Positions 37,742-46,612 of a stretch of DNA of 64,000 bases are shown one piece after another. Numbering within the stretch: position 1 is the first letter of the stretch; the number at the start of each line of letters is the position of its first letter. The position numbers and the translations under genes were made by a program. This stretch comes from Alloacidobacterium dinghuense (GTDB taxonomy: Bacteria; Acidobacteriota; Terriglobia; Terriglobales; Acidobacteriaceae), in contig NZ_CP060394.1 in the NCBI RefSeq assembly GCF_014274465.1, positions 1,178,001 to 1,242,000 of the forward strand, read 5' to 3'. The notes below the pieces were generated by a model, which saw only the letters and a list, made by a program, of their open reading frames with translations, made no database searches and had not been told where the DNA came from.

Positions 37742-37762
37742 TGTTCAAACTAAGTTTGGACA
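37742..37762. promoter_or_regulatory. Near-perfect inverted repeat upstream of the TonB receptor
   Basis: TGTTCAAACT (37742-37751) and AGTTTGGACA (37753-37762) are inverted around a single A, with nine of ten positions matching. The site lies about 143 bases before the receptor start and has the size of a dimeric repressor or activator site. The regulator is not in the window as far as I can tell. Confidence 0.45.
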
Positions 37763-37904
37763 TGGAAGTCATCCGACAGACGTTTCACCCCGCCCGCTAT
37801 CCCAAGGAACACGCTTAGACCTGGCGTTTCACCCGTGTTCTCGCAGAGCTGTAAAGCCGTTTAGAAAACAGATTGCTCTCATCTTTCCTTTGGAGGTCGT
37901 TGCT

Positions 37905-40900
37905 ATGTCGTTCCGAAGAGGCCGTTCTCTATCTCGAAACATTGCAGTTCACTTTCTTTTTGCAGCATGCCTTCTCGCTGCGTTGTCGATGCATTCGCAA
38001 ACATTTCGCGGAGGTATCAACGGAGTAGTAACCGATCAAGCTGGCGCTGTCGTAGCGGGAGCACAGGTTGTTGCTACCGCAGAAGCTACACAAGTTGCCC
38101 ACACTACCATCACATCAAGTGGCGGCGAGTTTTCGTTTCAGGATCTGCCGCTGGGTTCTTATACTGTCACTGCAACAGCGCCGAGCTTCCAGACCGTCAA
38201 GGTTGGTAATGTTGGCGTAACCGCTGGCACCATCTACACATTGCCTATCAAGCTCACGGTTGCATCGCAGGCGACAACGGTGGAAGTGTCAGCAGCGGCT
38301 TTGGCTCTAGATACAACCTCAACCACTCAAACAACGGTGCTACAGAGTAAGACCGTGCAGGATATTCCGCTCAACGGACGCGATTTTACTCAGCTGATTG
38401 CCTTGACCCCGGGCTTCGCCGGATACGTAGGCGGTGGCTACGGCTCATTGAATGGCACTCGCGCCAACCAGATGAACTGGCAGATTGATGGCATCGACAA
38501 CAACGATCTGTGGCACAACATCCCCGCAGTCAATCAGGGTGGTGTTTCCGGCATCGCCGGAATCGTGCTTCCGATCGACGCAGTTGAACAATTCTCCGCG
38601 CAAACGCAAGCACCACCTGAGTCAGGCAGAAATCCCGGCGGCACTGTCAACTTAAGCTTGCGTTCCGGCTCTAATGCAATTCACGGCACTGCATATTACT
38701 TCAACCGCAACGAGGCTCTTGGCGCGAAGAACCCGTTTACTGCGACCAAGCAGGAAGTGCGAAATCAAAACTGGGGCTTCTCCGCAGGCGGGCCATTCAT
38801 TAAGGACACGCTCTTCTGGTTCACAACGTTTGAAAAGCAGAACTTCACGATCGGCGTTCCAGCGCAGGCTACTGAACCCTCGCTTGCGTATCAAACCGAG
38901 GCCGAAGCGGTTCTTGCGAATCACGGGATCGCAGTCAACCCCGTGTCTCTTGCGCTGATCAACGGCAACGGTTCAACCAAGGGACTTTGGCCAACCTATG
39001 CTCTCAACGGCCCGGCATCGACGAAGAATTACACCAGCGTCGATCCTGAGTATGGATACAGCTACAACGGGCTCGTCAAGCTCGATTACACAATCAACGA
39101 TCGCAACAGCCTTTCTGCGCACTGGTTTGCTGGCCAGGGAAATCAGGTGGCGCCCGTCGGATCAGTGCTCAAGCCTTACTATGAGGTGGCTCCGATCCAC
39201 GTGCAAAACTATGCATTGGTGTACAACCACGTATTCACGCCTACGCTCACGAATCAGGTATTGGCCGGGGTAAATTATTTCAATCAGGTCTTCAGTGATT
39301 TCGAGACGGACTTCGATCCCGCAGCCCTCGGCCTTGTGACAGGGTCGCCTTTTCCCGGAGCACCCAACATCAACATTGGCGCAAAAGGCGAGTTCGACCC
39401 CACCGGCGAAACGCCGCCTGAGGGCCGCAACGACATCACCGGTCATCTCACCGACGATATCTCCTGGACGATCGGAAAACATCAATTCAAATTCGGTGGC
39501 GAATATCGCCAAGCCCAGCTGAACGAGTTCTATCACCGGCATGCTCTCGGCTCGCTCACCTTCGACGGCGCGCAGGGGCCGTGGACATCGGATGATCTCG
39601 CGCCCTACGGCGGAGACACCAACCTGCTCCCGCTCGCCGACTTCATGGCAGGATATGTCTCTGCAACAGGCTCATCTATCGCCATCGGAGATCCTGAGCG
39701 CCAGGTCTTCGTCAACACCTTCGATATCTTCGCGCAGGACACGTGGCAGATCTCTCCCAAGCTGTCCTTTAATTACGGAATCCGTTACGACTACGAGGGA
39801 CCACTCCACAATGGCAGCAAAGACCTGTCAGTCTTCCGTCCTGATCTCGGTGGCATCGTTTTCCAGGGCGACCAGATAAGCTCGCTGTATCAACAAAGCT
39901 GGACAAACTTCAGCCCGCGCGTCGGCTTCTCCTATCAGGCGCGCAGCAATACGGTCGTTCGCGCTGGCTACGGCTTTTACTTCGACACTCCGAACCTGAA
40001 TCCGTTCCTCGACAACCGTCCGGGTAACGGTGCGCCGAACGGCGTTGAAGGTAATCCCAGCGGCCCGAGCCCTGTGCTGACCGTGCAACCGAACAACATT
40101 GGTTCAGCAAATCCGATTCAGAGCGGTGTTCCCGTATTCCCATCGAGCAGCGCCGCCGATTGTCCGTGCGCTCTGTTCTCGGTTAACAAGGACTTCCGCA
40201 CGCCTTACAACATGAACTACAACGTGCAGGTGGAGCAGAGCTTCAACAGCAAGGTCGTGGCCCAATTGGGATATGTAGGCAGTCAGGGCCGGCGTCTCTT
40301 GAGCTTGCTCGATATCAATCAGGGCTTCGTTGATCCCGGCATTGGAGTAACTCCCGGAACCTATTCAACCTTCATTCAACCCTCCGTGAGCTCGAACCCG
40401 CTGGTCGGCACAAACCCGATCAACCAGATTGAAAGCATCGGCACATCCAATTACAACTCGCTTCAGGCAACGTTGAGGACACAAAACTGGCACCGTCTGA
40501 GTTCAGCCTTGACGTATACCTGGAGCCACAGCCTCGACGAAGTAACGGCCTATCGCGGGCAGCTTCCGCAAGATAGCCATAACTTCAAAGGCGATTATGG
40601 CAACAGTGATTTCGACGTGCACAACACGTTTGTCGGATTCTTCTCTTATGAGATTCCAGGCTCCAGCCATCTCAAGCTTCTCACTTCAGGATGGCAGGCA
40701 AACACGCTGCTCACGCTGCATGGCGGCCAGCCGTTCAGCGTCCTCTCATCCAGTGATACAACGGGCACGAATGAAGGCGTTCAGCGTGGAGATGTGGTTG
40801 GTAATCCTTATCAAGGCGTCTCTCACAACTCCAGCACAACCCAGTCGTGGCTGAATGCGGCTGCTTTCGTCAATCCCGCGCAATACACGTTCGGCGACTC

Positions 40901-41165
40901 ACGTCGCAATCAATACTATGGCCCTGGATACGGCTCCTGGGATCTGTCGTTCTTCAAGAACACGCCGATCACGGAACGCGTCAATACGCAATTCCGCGTA
41001 GAGATGTTTAACCTGACGAACAAATCAAATTTTGCTCCGCCAAGAAACACCGTTGGCTCGCAGTTGGGAACCTTGTATGACACCATCGGCGACTACAACG
41101 GCGCTCCCGGCATCGGCGCCGGCGAACCGTTCAACACGCAGCTTGCTTTGAAGATCATCTTCTAG
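37905..41165 (+). CDS. Oar-type TonB-dependent outer-membrane receptor
   Basis: 1086 residues. A signal peptide (about 1-32) leads into a carboxypeptidase-regulatory-like domain (about 35-115, GGINGVVTDQAGAVVAGAQV), then a plug domain (IPLNGRDFTQLIALTPGF; QIDGIDNNDLW) and a large beta-barrel ending in the outer-membrane signal phenylalanine (LALKIIF). The TonB box is not evident. The ATG at 37905 is chosen because GGAGG lies eight bases upstream; a TTG five codons earlier is in frame. Such receptors are abundant in Acidobacteria and usually import plant or microbial oligosaccharides. The neighbouring GH105 gene suggests a pectin-derived ligand, though no SusD-like partner is present. Confidence 0.93.
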   Translation: MSFRRGRSLSRNIAVHFLFAACLLAALSMHSQTFRGGINGVVTDQAGAVVAGAQVVATAEATQVAHTTITSSGGEFSFQDLPLGSYTVTATAPSFQTVKVGNVGVTAGTIYTLPIKLTVASQATTVEVSAAALALDTTSTTQTTVLQSKTVQDIPLNGRDFTQLIALTPGFAGYVGGGYGSLNGTRANQMNWQIDGIDNNDLWHNIPAVNQGGVSGIAGIVLPIDAVEQFSAQTQAPPESGRNPGGTVNLSLRSGSNAIHGTAYYFNRNEALGAKNPFTATKQEVRNQNWGFSAGGPFIKDTLFWFTTFEKQNFTIGVPAQATEPSLAYQTEAEAVLANHGIAVNPVSLALINGNGSTKGLWPTYALNGPASTKNYTSVDPEYGYSYNGLVKLDYTINDRNSLSAHWFAGQGNQVAPVGSVLKPYYEVAPIHVQNYALVYNHVFTPTLTNQVLAGVNYFNQVFSDFETDFDPAALGLVTGSPFPGAPNINIGAKGEFDPTGETPPEGRNDITGHLTDDISWTIGKHQFKFGGEYRQAQLNEFYHRHALGSLTFDGAQGPWTSDDLAPYGGDTNLLPLADFMAGYVSATGSSIAIGDPERQVFVNTFDIFAQDTWQISPKLSFNYGIRYDYEGPLHNGSKDLSVFRPDLGGIVFQGDQISSLYQQSWTNFSPRVGFSYQARSNTVVRAGYGFYFDTPNLNPFLDNRPGNGAPNGVEGNPSGPSPVLTVQPNNIGSANPIQSGVPVFPSSSAADCPCALFSVNKDFRTPYNMNYNVQVEQSFNSKVVAQLGYVGSQGRRLLSLLDINQGFVDPGIGVTPGTYSTFIQPSVSSNPLVGTNPINQIESIGTSNYNSLQATLRTQNWHRLSSALTYTWSHSLDEVTAYRGQLPQDSHNFKGDYGNSDFDVHNTFVGFFSYEIPGSSHLKLLTSGWQANTLLTLHGGQPFSVLSSSDTTGTNEGVQRGDVVGNPYQGVSHNSSTTQSWLNAAAFVNPAQYTFGDSRRNQYYGPGYGSWDLSFFKNTPITERVNTQFRVEMFNLTNKSNFAPPRNTVGSQLGTLYDTIGDYNGAPGIGAGEPFNTQLALKIIF

Positions 41166-41176
41166 CTCGCCTGGCA

Positions 41177-41243
41177 ACGCCACGTGGCCGCATAATACAT
41201 GCACCACGTGGCGTTAACATCACCTGCCCGGATCCGGGCAGGC
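41177..41243. terminator. Tandem hairpins after the TonB receptor
   Basis: AACGCCACGTGG (41177-41188) and CCACGTGGCGTT (41205-41216) are a perfect 12-base inverted repeat. Immediately after, CCTGCCCGGATCCGGGCAGG (41224-41243) is a perfect 20-base palindrome. There is no strong T-run, so these may be transcript-end stabilisers, weak terminators or protein sites ahead of the amine oxidase. Confidence 0.5.
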
Positions 41244-41280
41244 TGTCTCTCGTTTAAGGTCTTGGAGTGAAAACAAACCT

Positions 41281-42852
41281 ATGGGATTGAGTCGACGTGA
41301 ATTCTTAACGCGGGTAGGCCAGGCCGGAGGCTATGGCGCCGCTTTCATGATGATGCAGTCACTTGGCCTTCTGCCAGCGCCGGGAGCGAATGCAGAGGAC
41401 GCGCTGAAGCCCGTCCCCGGTAAGGGCACGCGTGTCGTCATTCTTGGAGGAGGCATTGCCGGACTGGTCTCCGCCTATGAACTTGGTAAAGCTGGATATC
41501 GATGTACCGTGCTCGAAGCGCGTGATCGCGTCGGCGGACGCAACTGGAGCATCCGCCGTGGCACGCAAGTGCAATTTGCCGACGGCACACAGCAGTCATG
41601 CAACTTCGAAGAAGGTCGCTACTTCAACGCAGGACCCGCGCGCCTGCCTTCCATTCATACCACCATGCTCGGTTACTGTCGCGAACTGGGAGTGCCTCTG
41701 GAAGTAGAGGTCAATACGTCTCGCGGAACCCTCCTGCAATGCGACAAGATGAACAATGGCAAGCCGGTCGAGCAACGCCAGATGGTCAACGATACGCGCG
41801 GCCACGTCGCTGAGCTTCTGGCAAAAAGCATCAACAAGGGAGCGCTCGACGAAGACTTAAGCAGCGAAGACAAGGAGCGCATGCTCGGCTTCCTGCGTGA
41901 GTACGGCGACCTTTCCCCGGATTACATCTTCAAAGGCTCGCAACGTTCCGGCTTCAAAGTCTATCCCGGAGCCGGTCCGGCGACACCGGAAGCGAAAGAT
42001 CCGCTGCCGATGCACGCCCTTCTCAGCGCAGATCTCTGGCAAGGCCTCCTTGCTGAAGACGTGATCGATTGGCAGGCGACGATGTTCCAGCCGATCGGCG
42101 GGATGGACCGCATTCCCGCAGCATTTGAGAAAAAGCTCGGCAGCGTTGTCCGCTATGGCGCCGAGGTCAAGCAGATTCGTCAATCTCCAACAGGCGTCAC
42201 CGTCACCTATCGCGACCGCAAGAGCGGAAAATCGGAAACAGTCGTCGCAGACTACTGCATCTGCGCCATGCCTTTCAGCGTGGTCAAGACCATCGATGCC
42301 GATTTCTCCCCGGATGTGAAAGATCTGATCAGCGAGAGCACCTATGACTCCGGTTACAAAGTCGCGTGGGAATCGCGCCGCTTCTGGGAGCAGGAATACA
42401 ACATCTACGGAGGCCTTTCCTACCTGCGACAAACAGTCGATGTCGTGTGGTATCCAAGCGCACAGTTCTTCTCGCAGAAAGGGATCATCGTCGGTGGCTA
42501 CTCCATTGAGAACGGCACCGACTTTGGCCGCTTGCCGAACATGCAGGCAAAGCTTGACGCCTCGCGTGCCGCGATTGAGAAGTTGCATCCCGGATGCTCC
42601 AAAGAATTGACGAATCCGATCTACGTCAACTGGGGTGAGATTCCGTACAACCTGGGCTCGTGGATCCACGGTTATGGCAGCTCGTATGCCAAGACCTACA
42701 AACGCATCATCCTTCCCGACCGTCGCGTGTACTTTGCAGGCGACCACACCAGCCACATTATTGGTTGGCAGGAAGGCGCAGCGTTGTCCGCGCATCGCAC
42801 CGTCACCCAAATTGGAGTTGCCATGCAACAAGGAGGCACAAGTGGAGCCTGA
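41281..42852 (+). CDS. Tat-exported FAD-dependent amine/L-amino acid oxidase
   Basis: 523 residues. The N-terminus SRREFLTRVG followed by a hydrophobic stretch ending near ANAE (38) is a twin-arginine signal, so the folded flavoprotein is probably sent to the periplasm. The FAD fold follows: VVILGGGIAGLVSAYELGKAG (GGGIAG 56-61), E79, RVGGRNWS, and C-terminal YFAGDHTSHIIGWQEGA. This is the flavin monoamine oxidase family, which oxidises amines or amino acids to imines with release of H2O2. GGAG precedes the ATG. It overlaps the exported RidA gene by 11 bases. Confidence 0.88.
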   Translation: MGLSRREFLTRVGQAGGYGAAFMMMQSLGLLPAPGANAEDALKPVPGKGTRVVILGGGIAGLVSAYELGKAGYRCTVLEARDRVGGRNWSIRRGTQVQFADGTQQSCNFEEGRYFNAGPARLPSIHTTMLGYCRELGVPLEVEVNTSRGTLLQCDKMNNGKPVEQRQMVNDTRGHVAELLAKSINKGALDEDLSSEDKERMLGFLREYGDLSPDYIFKGSQRSGFKVYPGAGPATPEAKDPLPMHALLSADLWQGLLAEDVIDWQATMFQPIGGMDRIPAAFEKKLGSVVRYGAEVKQIRQSPTGVTVTYRDRKSGKSETVVADYCICAMPFSVVKTIDADFSPDVKDLISESTYDSGYKVAWESRRFWEQEYNIYGGLSYLRQTVDVVWYPSAQFFSQKGIIVGGYSIENGTDFGRLPNMQAKLDASRAAIEKLHPGCSKELTNPIYVNWGEIPYNLGSWIHGYGSSYAKTYKRIILPDRRVYFAGDHTSHIIGWQEGAALSAHRTVTQIGVAMQQGGTSGA

Positions 42853-43330
42853 GTCAAGACTGAAGCCGAATCTGCTTTTCTCGCTGGCAGCTGGCGCGAT
42901 ACTCCTCTTCGCGCCGGCGGCTCACGCCCAGGCCACGCGCATTCCTCTGTCCAATTCCAACTTTCCCATTTCACAGGGAGTGTGGGTAGGCGACTCGCTT
43001 TACCTCAGCGGCATGATGGCCTCGACTTTCAGTTCGCCAACGCCTGGCGATACGAAAGACCAGACCGTCAGTGCCATCCAGCAAATCCAGAAAGCGCTGG
43101 AGGCACAAAAGCTCACCCTCGGTGACGTCGTTATGATGCACGTCTATCTGGCGGGCGATCCAGCGAAAGGTGGCAAGATGGACTTCGTTGGATTCATGGC
43201 CGGGTACACGCAGTTTTTCGGGACCCCCGCTCAGCCGAATAAACCGGCACGCAGCGCCATGCAGGTCGCTGCGCTCGCTGCCCCCACCGGTCTCGTCGAG
43301 ATCGAAGTAATCGCCGTTCGTCCGAAGTAA
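42842..43330 (+). CDS. Exported RidA-family imine deaminase
   Basis: 162 residues. Start GTG at 42842 with AGGAGG five bases upstream, inside the end of the oxidase gene; the longer frame from 42635 is a shadow of the oxidase. A signal peptide (about 9-30, ending AHAQ) precedes a RidA domain with VGDSLYLSGM, R137 in PARSAMQVAALA and E153/E155 in VEIEVIA, matching the catalytic arginine and glutamate of RidA. RidA hydrolyses reactive enamines and imines. Coupling to an imine-producing oxidase in the same compartment suggests it clears the oxidase product (inference). Confidence 0.87.
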   Translation: MEPESRLKPNLLFSLAAGAILLFAPAAHAQATRIPLSNSNFPISQGVWVGDSLYLSGMMASTFSSPTPGDTKDQTVSAIQQIQKALEAQKLTLGDVVMMHVYLAGDPAKGGKMDFVGFMAGYTQFFGTPAQPNKPARSAMQVAALAAPTGLVEIEVIAVRPK

Positions 43331-43349
43331 TCTGTAATCGGACAAAAAG

Positions 43350-43376
43350 AAAAGCCCCGCGGCTCGGGGCTTTTTC
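43350..43376. terminator. Bidirectional rho-independent terminator
   Basis: AAAAGCCCCG and CGGGGCTTTT form a strong stem with a small loop and A/T-runs on both sides. It lies between the convergent RidA and aminotransferase genes and can end both transcripts. Confidence 0.9.
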
Positions 43377-43391
43377 TTTTGCGATACACGT

Positions 43392-44606
43392 TCAGGAGAG
43401 ATGGGTGTGCGGCGTGTCGCGCAGCCGTTCCGGTAGTGGCATCGGCTCAAGGCCGGCCGTCGATGAAGCCATGACCTCTTTGTAGGCTGTGCGGAACTTA
43501 TCCATGTCCGTGTGCGTGCCGACCGTGATGCGCACATACGTCGGCCACGAAGGCCACACACGACCGATGTAAACATTCTTCTGCTGCATCGCCGCCAGCA
43601 CTTCCTTGCCTTGCCGCCCCGTATCGAGCATGAAGCAGTTGCTCTGCGAAGGCGTGAACTTGTAGTTATTCGCGGTAAGCCATTCAAAGGTATTCTGCCG
43701 GATGTCCGCATTGATTTTCTTGCGTTGTGCAATGAGGTCCTTGTCCTGAAGGCTTGTCGTCGCAGCGGCCACAGCCATGATGGGCAGGGAATTCATCCCA
43801 TAGAATTGCAGCTTCGCCAGGAGATCGGGACGCCCGATCGCAAGGCCGCAGCGCACGCCCGCCATTCCATACAGCTTTGAGAAAGTCCGCAGAACGATAA
43901 CATCCTTGTCAGCCTTCACAAAATCCAGAGACGGCGTTGCATCAGAGAAGTGGATGTAGGCCTCATCGATCAGTATCACTGAGCCTTTCGGCTTATTGGC
44001 AACCGCGTAGGCGATGTCGTCATGACTGGTGATCGTTCCTGTCGGGTTATTCGGATTGCAGATATACAGCACGCCCGCATTCGGATCCGCAGCCACCATC
44101 GCCTTCACATCATGCGCATAATCCTTCGTCAGGGGAACCTGCAAAATCTTCGCACCGCTCAGCTTGGCCGCATACATGCCTGCTTCATAACCCGGATCGC
44201 CCGTCACATACGGCTTATCCTTCGAGGTAAATGCAAGCACCGTGTAGTGCAGTGGCTCACTCGATCCGGCGTAAGGCATCACATACTCCGGCTTGAGCCC
44301 TTCCATATCGCTGAAAGTGGAAACCAGCTTCAGAGTCAGATCGTAGTCGTAGCGGCCGCCTTCAGGAATCAGGCTCGAAATAGACGCGCACGCTCCCGAG
44401 CATGGACCGAGTGGGTTTTCATTCGCGTCAATCCGCACCGCATCCGCCGGAATATTCTTCGCCACGCGGCGTCGTTGCGCATGGGCCAAGTGAGCTTCGG
44501 TAATGATCGGGATGGAGGCAGCGACGGAAGCAGCGGCAGAGTAGCGAAGAAATGAGCGGCGGGAAAAGCGGGTAAGTGAGTTTCCATCAAGCTCGACAGG
44601 ACACAT
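43392..44606 (-). CDS. Tat-exported HisC-like PLP aminotransferase
   Basis: 404 residues. ATG at 44606 follows AGGAG; the frame extends 19 codons further but without a site. The N-terminus FSRRSFLRYSAAASVAA with R16-R17 is a twin-arginine signal, cleaved near HAQ. The rest is a class I/II aminotransferase like histidinol-phosphate aminotransferase: RIDANENPLGP, NPNNPTG (184-190), IDEAYIHF and the PLP lysine K244 in RTFSKLYGMAG. Export with bound PLP would explain use of Tat. It is not likely to be biosynthetic HisC. It converges on the amine oxidase/RidA pair. Confidence 0.85.
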   Translation of the reverse strand: MCPVELDGNSLTRFSRRSFLRYSAAASVAASIPIITEAHLAHAQRRRVAKNIPADAVRIDANENPLGPCSGACASISSLIPEGGRYDYDLTLKLVSTFSDMEGLKPEYVMPYAGSSEPLHYTVLAFTSKDKPYVTGDPGYEAGMYAAKLSGAKILQVPLTKDYAHDVKAMVAADPNAGVLYICNPNNPTGTITSHDDIAYAVANKPKGSVILIDEAYIHFSDATPSLDFVKADKDVIVLRTFSKLYGMAGVRCGLAIGRPDLLAKLQFYGMNSLPIMAVAAATTSLQDKDLIAQRKKINADIRQNTFEWLTANNYKFTPSQSNCFMLDTGRQGKEVLAAMQQKNVYIGRVWPSWPTYVRITVGTHTDMDKFRTAYKEVMASSTAGLEPMPLPERLRDTPHTHLS

Positions 44607-44728
44607 AATGATCTCCTGGTTCGTGGATACAGCAACTCTAGTCCCGGCTGGCGTCAGGAACAAGCCCAGAACTGCCGTTTTTGCCCTTATTTACATAGCT
44701 TTTCTGCTGCATAAGAATGCCTTATCCG

Positions 44729-45724
44729 TCAGGCATTGTCGAATTCAAGCCGCAACAAAAGCTTGCCAATGTGCGTGCTCGCCTGCATTCGCCGATGCGC
44801 CTCCGCTGCCTCGCCAAGTGGAAACACGCGATCTACAATTGGCCGCAGCTTGCCGGTTTCGATCAAGGGCCAGACGTGGCGTTCGATCTGGTCGCGTAGC
44901 TCGGTCTTTTCCGCAACCGATCGGCGGCGGAGCGTGGAGCCGGTGACGACCAGACGCTTCATCATGATCAGGCGAAGGTCAGTCTCGACCTGCGATCCTC
45001 CGGTGGTTGCGATGTGGATCAGGCGGCCTTTCTGCGCAAGCAGCTTCAGGTGCTTCGGGAAATAGTCTCCGCCGACCATATCGAGAATCACATCGACGCC
45101 GGCTTTTTCCGACCACTCCAGCGCGCCTTCAAACCAGTCCTCGTCGCGATAGTTGAAAGCCCGCTCCGCTCCGAGCGACAGGCAGAAATCGCATTTTTCC
45201 TTTGATCCGGCAGTCGTGATCACGCGAGCGCCTAAGGCCGTCGCCATCTGGATCGCCGTGGTGCCGATGCCGCTTGTGCCGCCGTGAACCAGGAATCGCT
45301 CACCCGAGCGCAGGTAAGGCAACGCAAAGAGATTCGCCCAGACGGTGAAGACCGCTTCGGGCAGTGCAGCGGCATCCACCAATGAGACGTTCTTTGGAAC
45401 TGGCAAACAGCTTCCCGCATTGGCAACGCAGTACTCGGCGTAACCGCCGCCGGGAATCAGGGCGCAGACTGGCTCGCCAACTTTCCATCGTGGTTCGGCT
45501 TCCGGACCCAGCTGGGCGATGTGACCCGAAACTTCCATTCCGAGAATCGGTGAGGCTCCTGGTGGTGCGGGGTAGTGGCCCTGGCGTTGGAGAAGGTCGG
45601 CGCGGTTGATGCCTGCGGCTGCTACCTTGATGAGCACCTCGTCCTGGCCCGGTCTGGGTGCAGGCGCATCGGCGATGGTGAGGACTTCCGGACCGCCGAA
45701 TTCGGGTATATCTATGACGCGCAT
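44729..45724 (-). CDS. NAD(P)H quinone oxidoreductase, PIG3/zeta-crystallin type
   Basis: A 331-residue zinc-less medium-chain dehydrogenase. It begins MRVIDIPEFGGPEVL, has AGINRADLLQRQGHYPAPPG, typical of the PIG3 subgroup, and the NADPH-binding VHGGTSGIGTTAIQ (about 146-159). It lacks the structural and catalytic zinc cysteines of alcohol dehydrogenases. It likely reduces quinones with NADPH in the cytosol. It stands alone, with a structured intergenic region upstream. Confidence 0.9.
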   Translation of the reverse strand: MRVIDIPEFGGPEVLTIADAPAPRPGQDEVLIKVAAAGINRADLLQRQGHYPAPPGASPILGMEVSGHIAQLGPEAEPRWKVGEPVCALIPGGGYAEYCVANAGSCLPVPKNVSLVDAAALPEAVFTVWANLFALPYLRSGERFLVHGGTSGIGTTAIQMATALGARVITTAGSKEKCDFCLSLGAERAFNYRDEDWFEGALEWSEKAGVDVILDMVGGDYFPKHLKLLAQKGRLIHIATTGGSQVETDLRLIMMKRLVVTGSTLRRRSVAEKTELRDQIERHVWPLIETGKLRPIVDRVFPLGEAAEAHRRMQASTHIGKLLLRLEFDNA

Positions 45725-46021
45725 GCCATCAGGATATTCGAGCTTAACCCCTCCGGCATTTTCCCTAAATTCCTTGTTTTCAGTTACTTAGATTTTTTTG
45801 TTTCGCTGTAAATTATTGATTTCTCAAGGCTTACGGCTAAAATCCTTGTTTTGAGGAATTTAGCCCCAAAGCAGAAAGGCACGGCCCGACGGCCATGCCT
45901 TTCTTTTAGTATAGCAAAATCAGCGGTAATTCCCTGCAGGGCTCGTTGGATCGTAAGTCGCTATGGATGAGATTGTTACGAAGGTCGAGGTGGCTCGGAC
46001 CTCTTGACAAGGGAAAATCCT
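45725..46021. other. Structured intergenic region, possible small RNA
   Basis: CTAAATTCCTTGTTTT (45765-45780) recurs as CTAAAATCCTTGTTTT (45837-45852). The segment AGGAATTTAG (45854-45863) can pair perfectly with the first copy or, with one mismatch, with the second. A terminator-like hairpin follows at 45873-45907. No coding frame is evident. A divergent plus-strand RNA is possible. Confidence 0.35.
45873..45907 (+). terminator. Terminator-like hairpin
   Basis: AGAAAGGCACGGCC and GGCCATGCCTTTCT pair with one mismatch around a CGA loop, followed by TTTAG. On the plus strand no gene precedes it, so it may end a small RNA. On the minus strand it could serve the DinB gene, though its T-run there is poor. 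Confidence 0.5.
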
Positions 46022-46534
46022 TTAATCAAATCGCCCTTCGTCAGCCGATGGTCCAAAGATGGCAGGCACAGCTGCGCCATTTAGTCGCAGGTACACGGTC
46101 AGCTGTCCGCGATGGTGGGCGAGGTGACTGAAGACAGCATCGCGGATCATGATGTGCCGCGGATTCTCGCTGACCACTTTGCCGCTAACGACAAATTTCC
46201 AAGGCGTGAGCAGGTGTTCATCCGTTGTATTCTCCAGCGCCTTCCTTGCCTTCGCCACCGATTCATCCAGAGCTGCCAGCAATTCCTTGTTCGTCTTCAA
46301 TTCTTTCGGCCTGAATTTTGGGGCATCCTTCGGCGCCATATCCAGCTGGTCCTGGTTCACCATCATGTCGGTCCAACCAAGAATCGTCGCCACTAGAGTT
46401 GCCAGGTAGCCCAAAGGCATCGACTTCTCGTGTGGCTTCCAGTCATCGCGGCCCTCGGGTACACGCTCTAATACTCGGCGCGTCGAGGCGGCTTCACGTT
46501 CCAGATCAGCGAGGAAGAGTGTCGAATAGAGCAT
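46022..46534 (-). CDS. DinB/YfiT-like protein
   Basis: About 170 residues of the DinB four-helix fold (putative metal-dependent hydrolases or thiol transferases). HLAHHRGQLTVYLRLNG near the C-terminus is characteristic and gives two of the three usual histidines. The first one, normally in the second helix, appears replaced in GYLATLVATI, so metal binding may be altered. The ATG at 46534 is used; the frame opens at TTG 46609, but that stretch includes an inverted repeat end (46597-46612) and lacks family similarity. No ribosome binding site is clear. Confidence 0.72.
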   Translation of the reverse strand: MLYSTLFLADLEREAASTRRVLERVPEGRDDWKPHEKSMPLGYLATLVATILGWTDMMVNQDQLDMAPKDAPKFRPKELKTNKELLAALDESVAKARKALENTTDEHLLTPWKFVVSGKVVSENPRHIMIRDAVFSHLAHHRGQLTVYLRLNGAAVPAIFGPSADEGRFD

Positions 46535-46596
46535 AATTTGGGTTCGCGCCACATTATATGCTTTCAGGAAGACGTTGCAGATTGATCGGACGAATG

Positions 46597-46612
46597 GGTA
46601 GTGGGTCAATTT
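46597..46612. repeat. Left copy of 16-bp inverted repeat
   Basis: GGTAGTGGGTCAATTT. Its reverse complement matches AAGTTGACCCACTACC at 48461-48476 in 15 of 16 positions. The pair brackets the cupin gene, the integrase remnant and the tRNA fragment. It looks like the end of a decayed insertion sequence. Confidence 0.55.

Noticed and set aside
42635-42841. N-terminal extension of the RidA frame
   Set aside because: This part is an out-of-frame reading of the amine oxidase; the GTG at 42842 has an AGGAGG site and a signal peptide directly after it.
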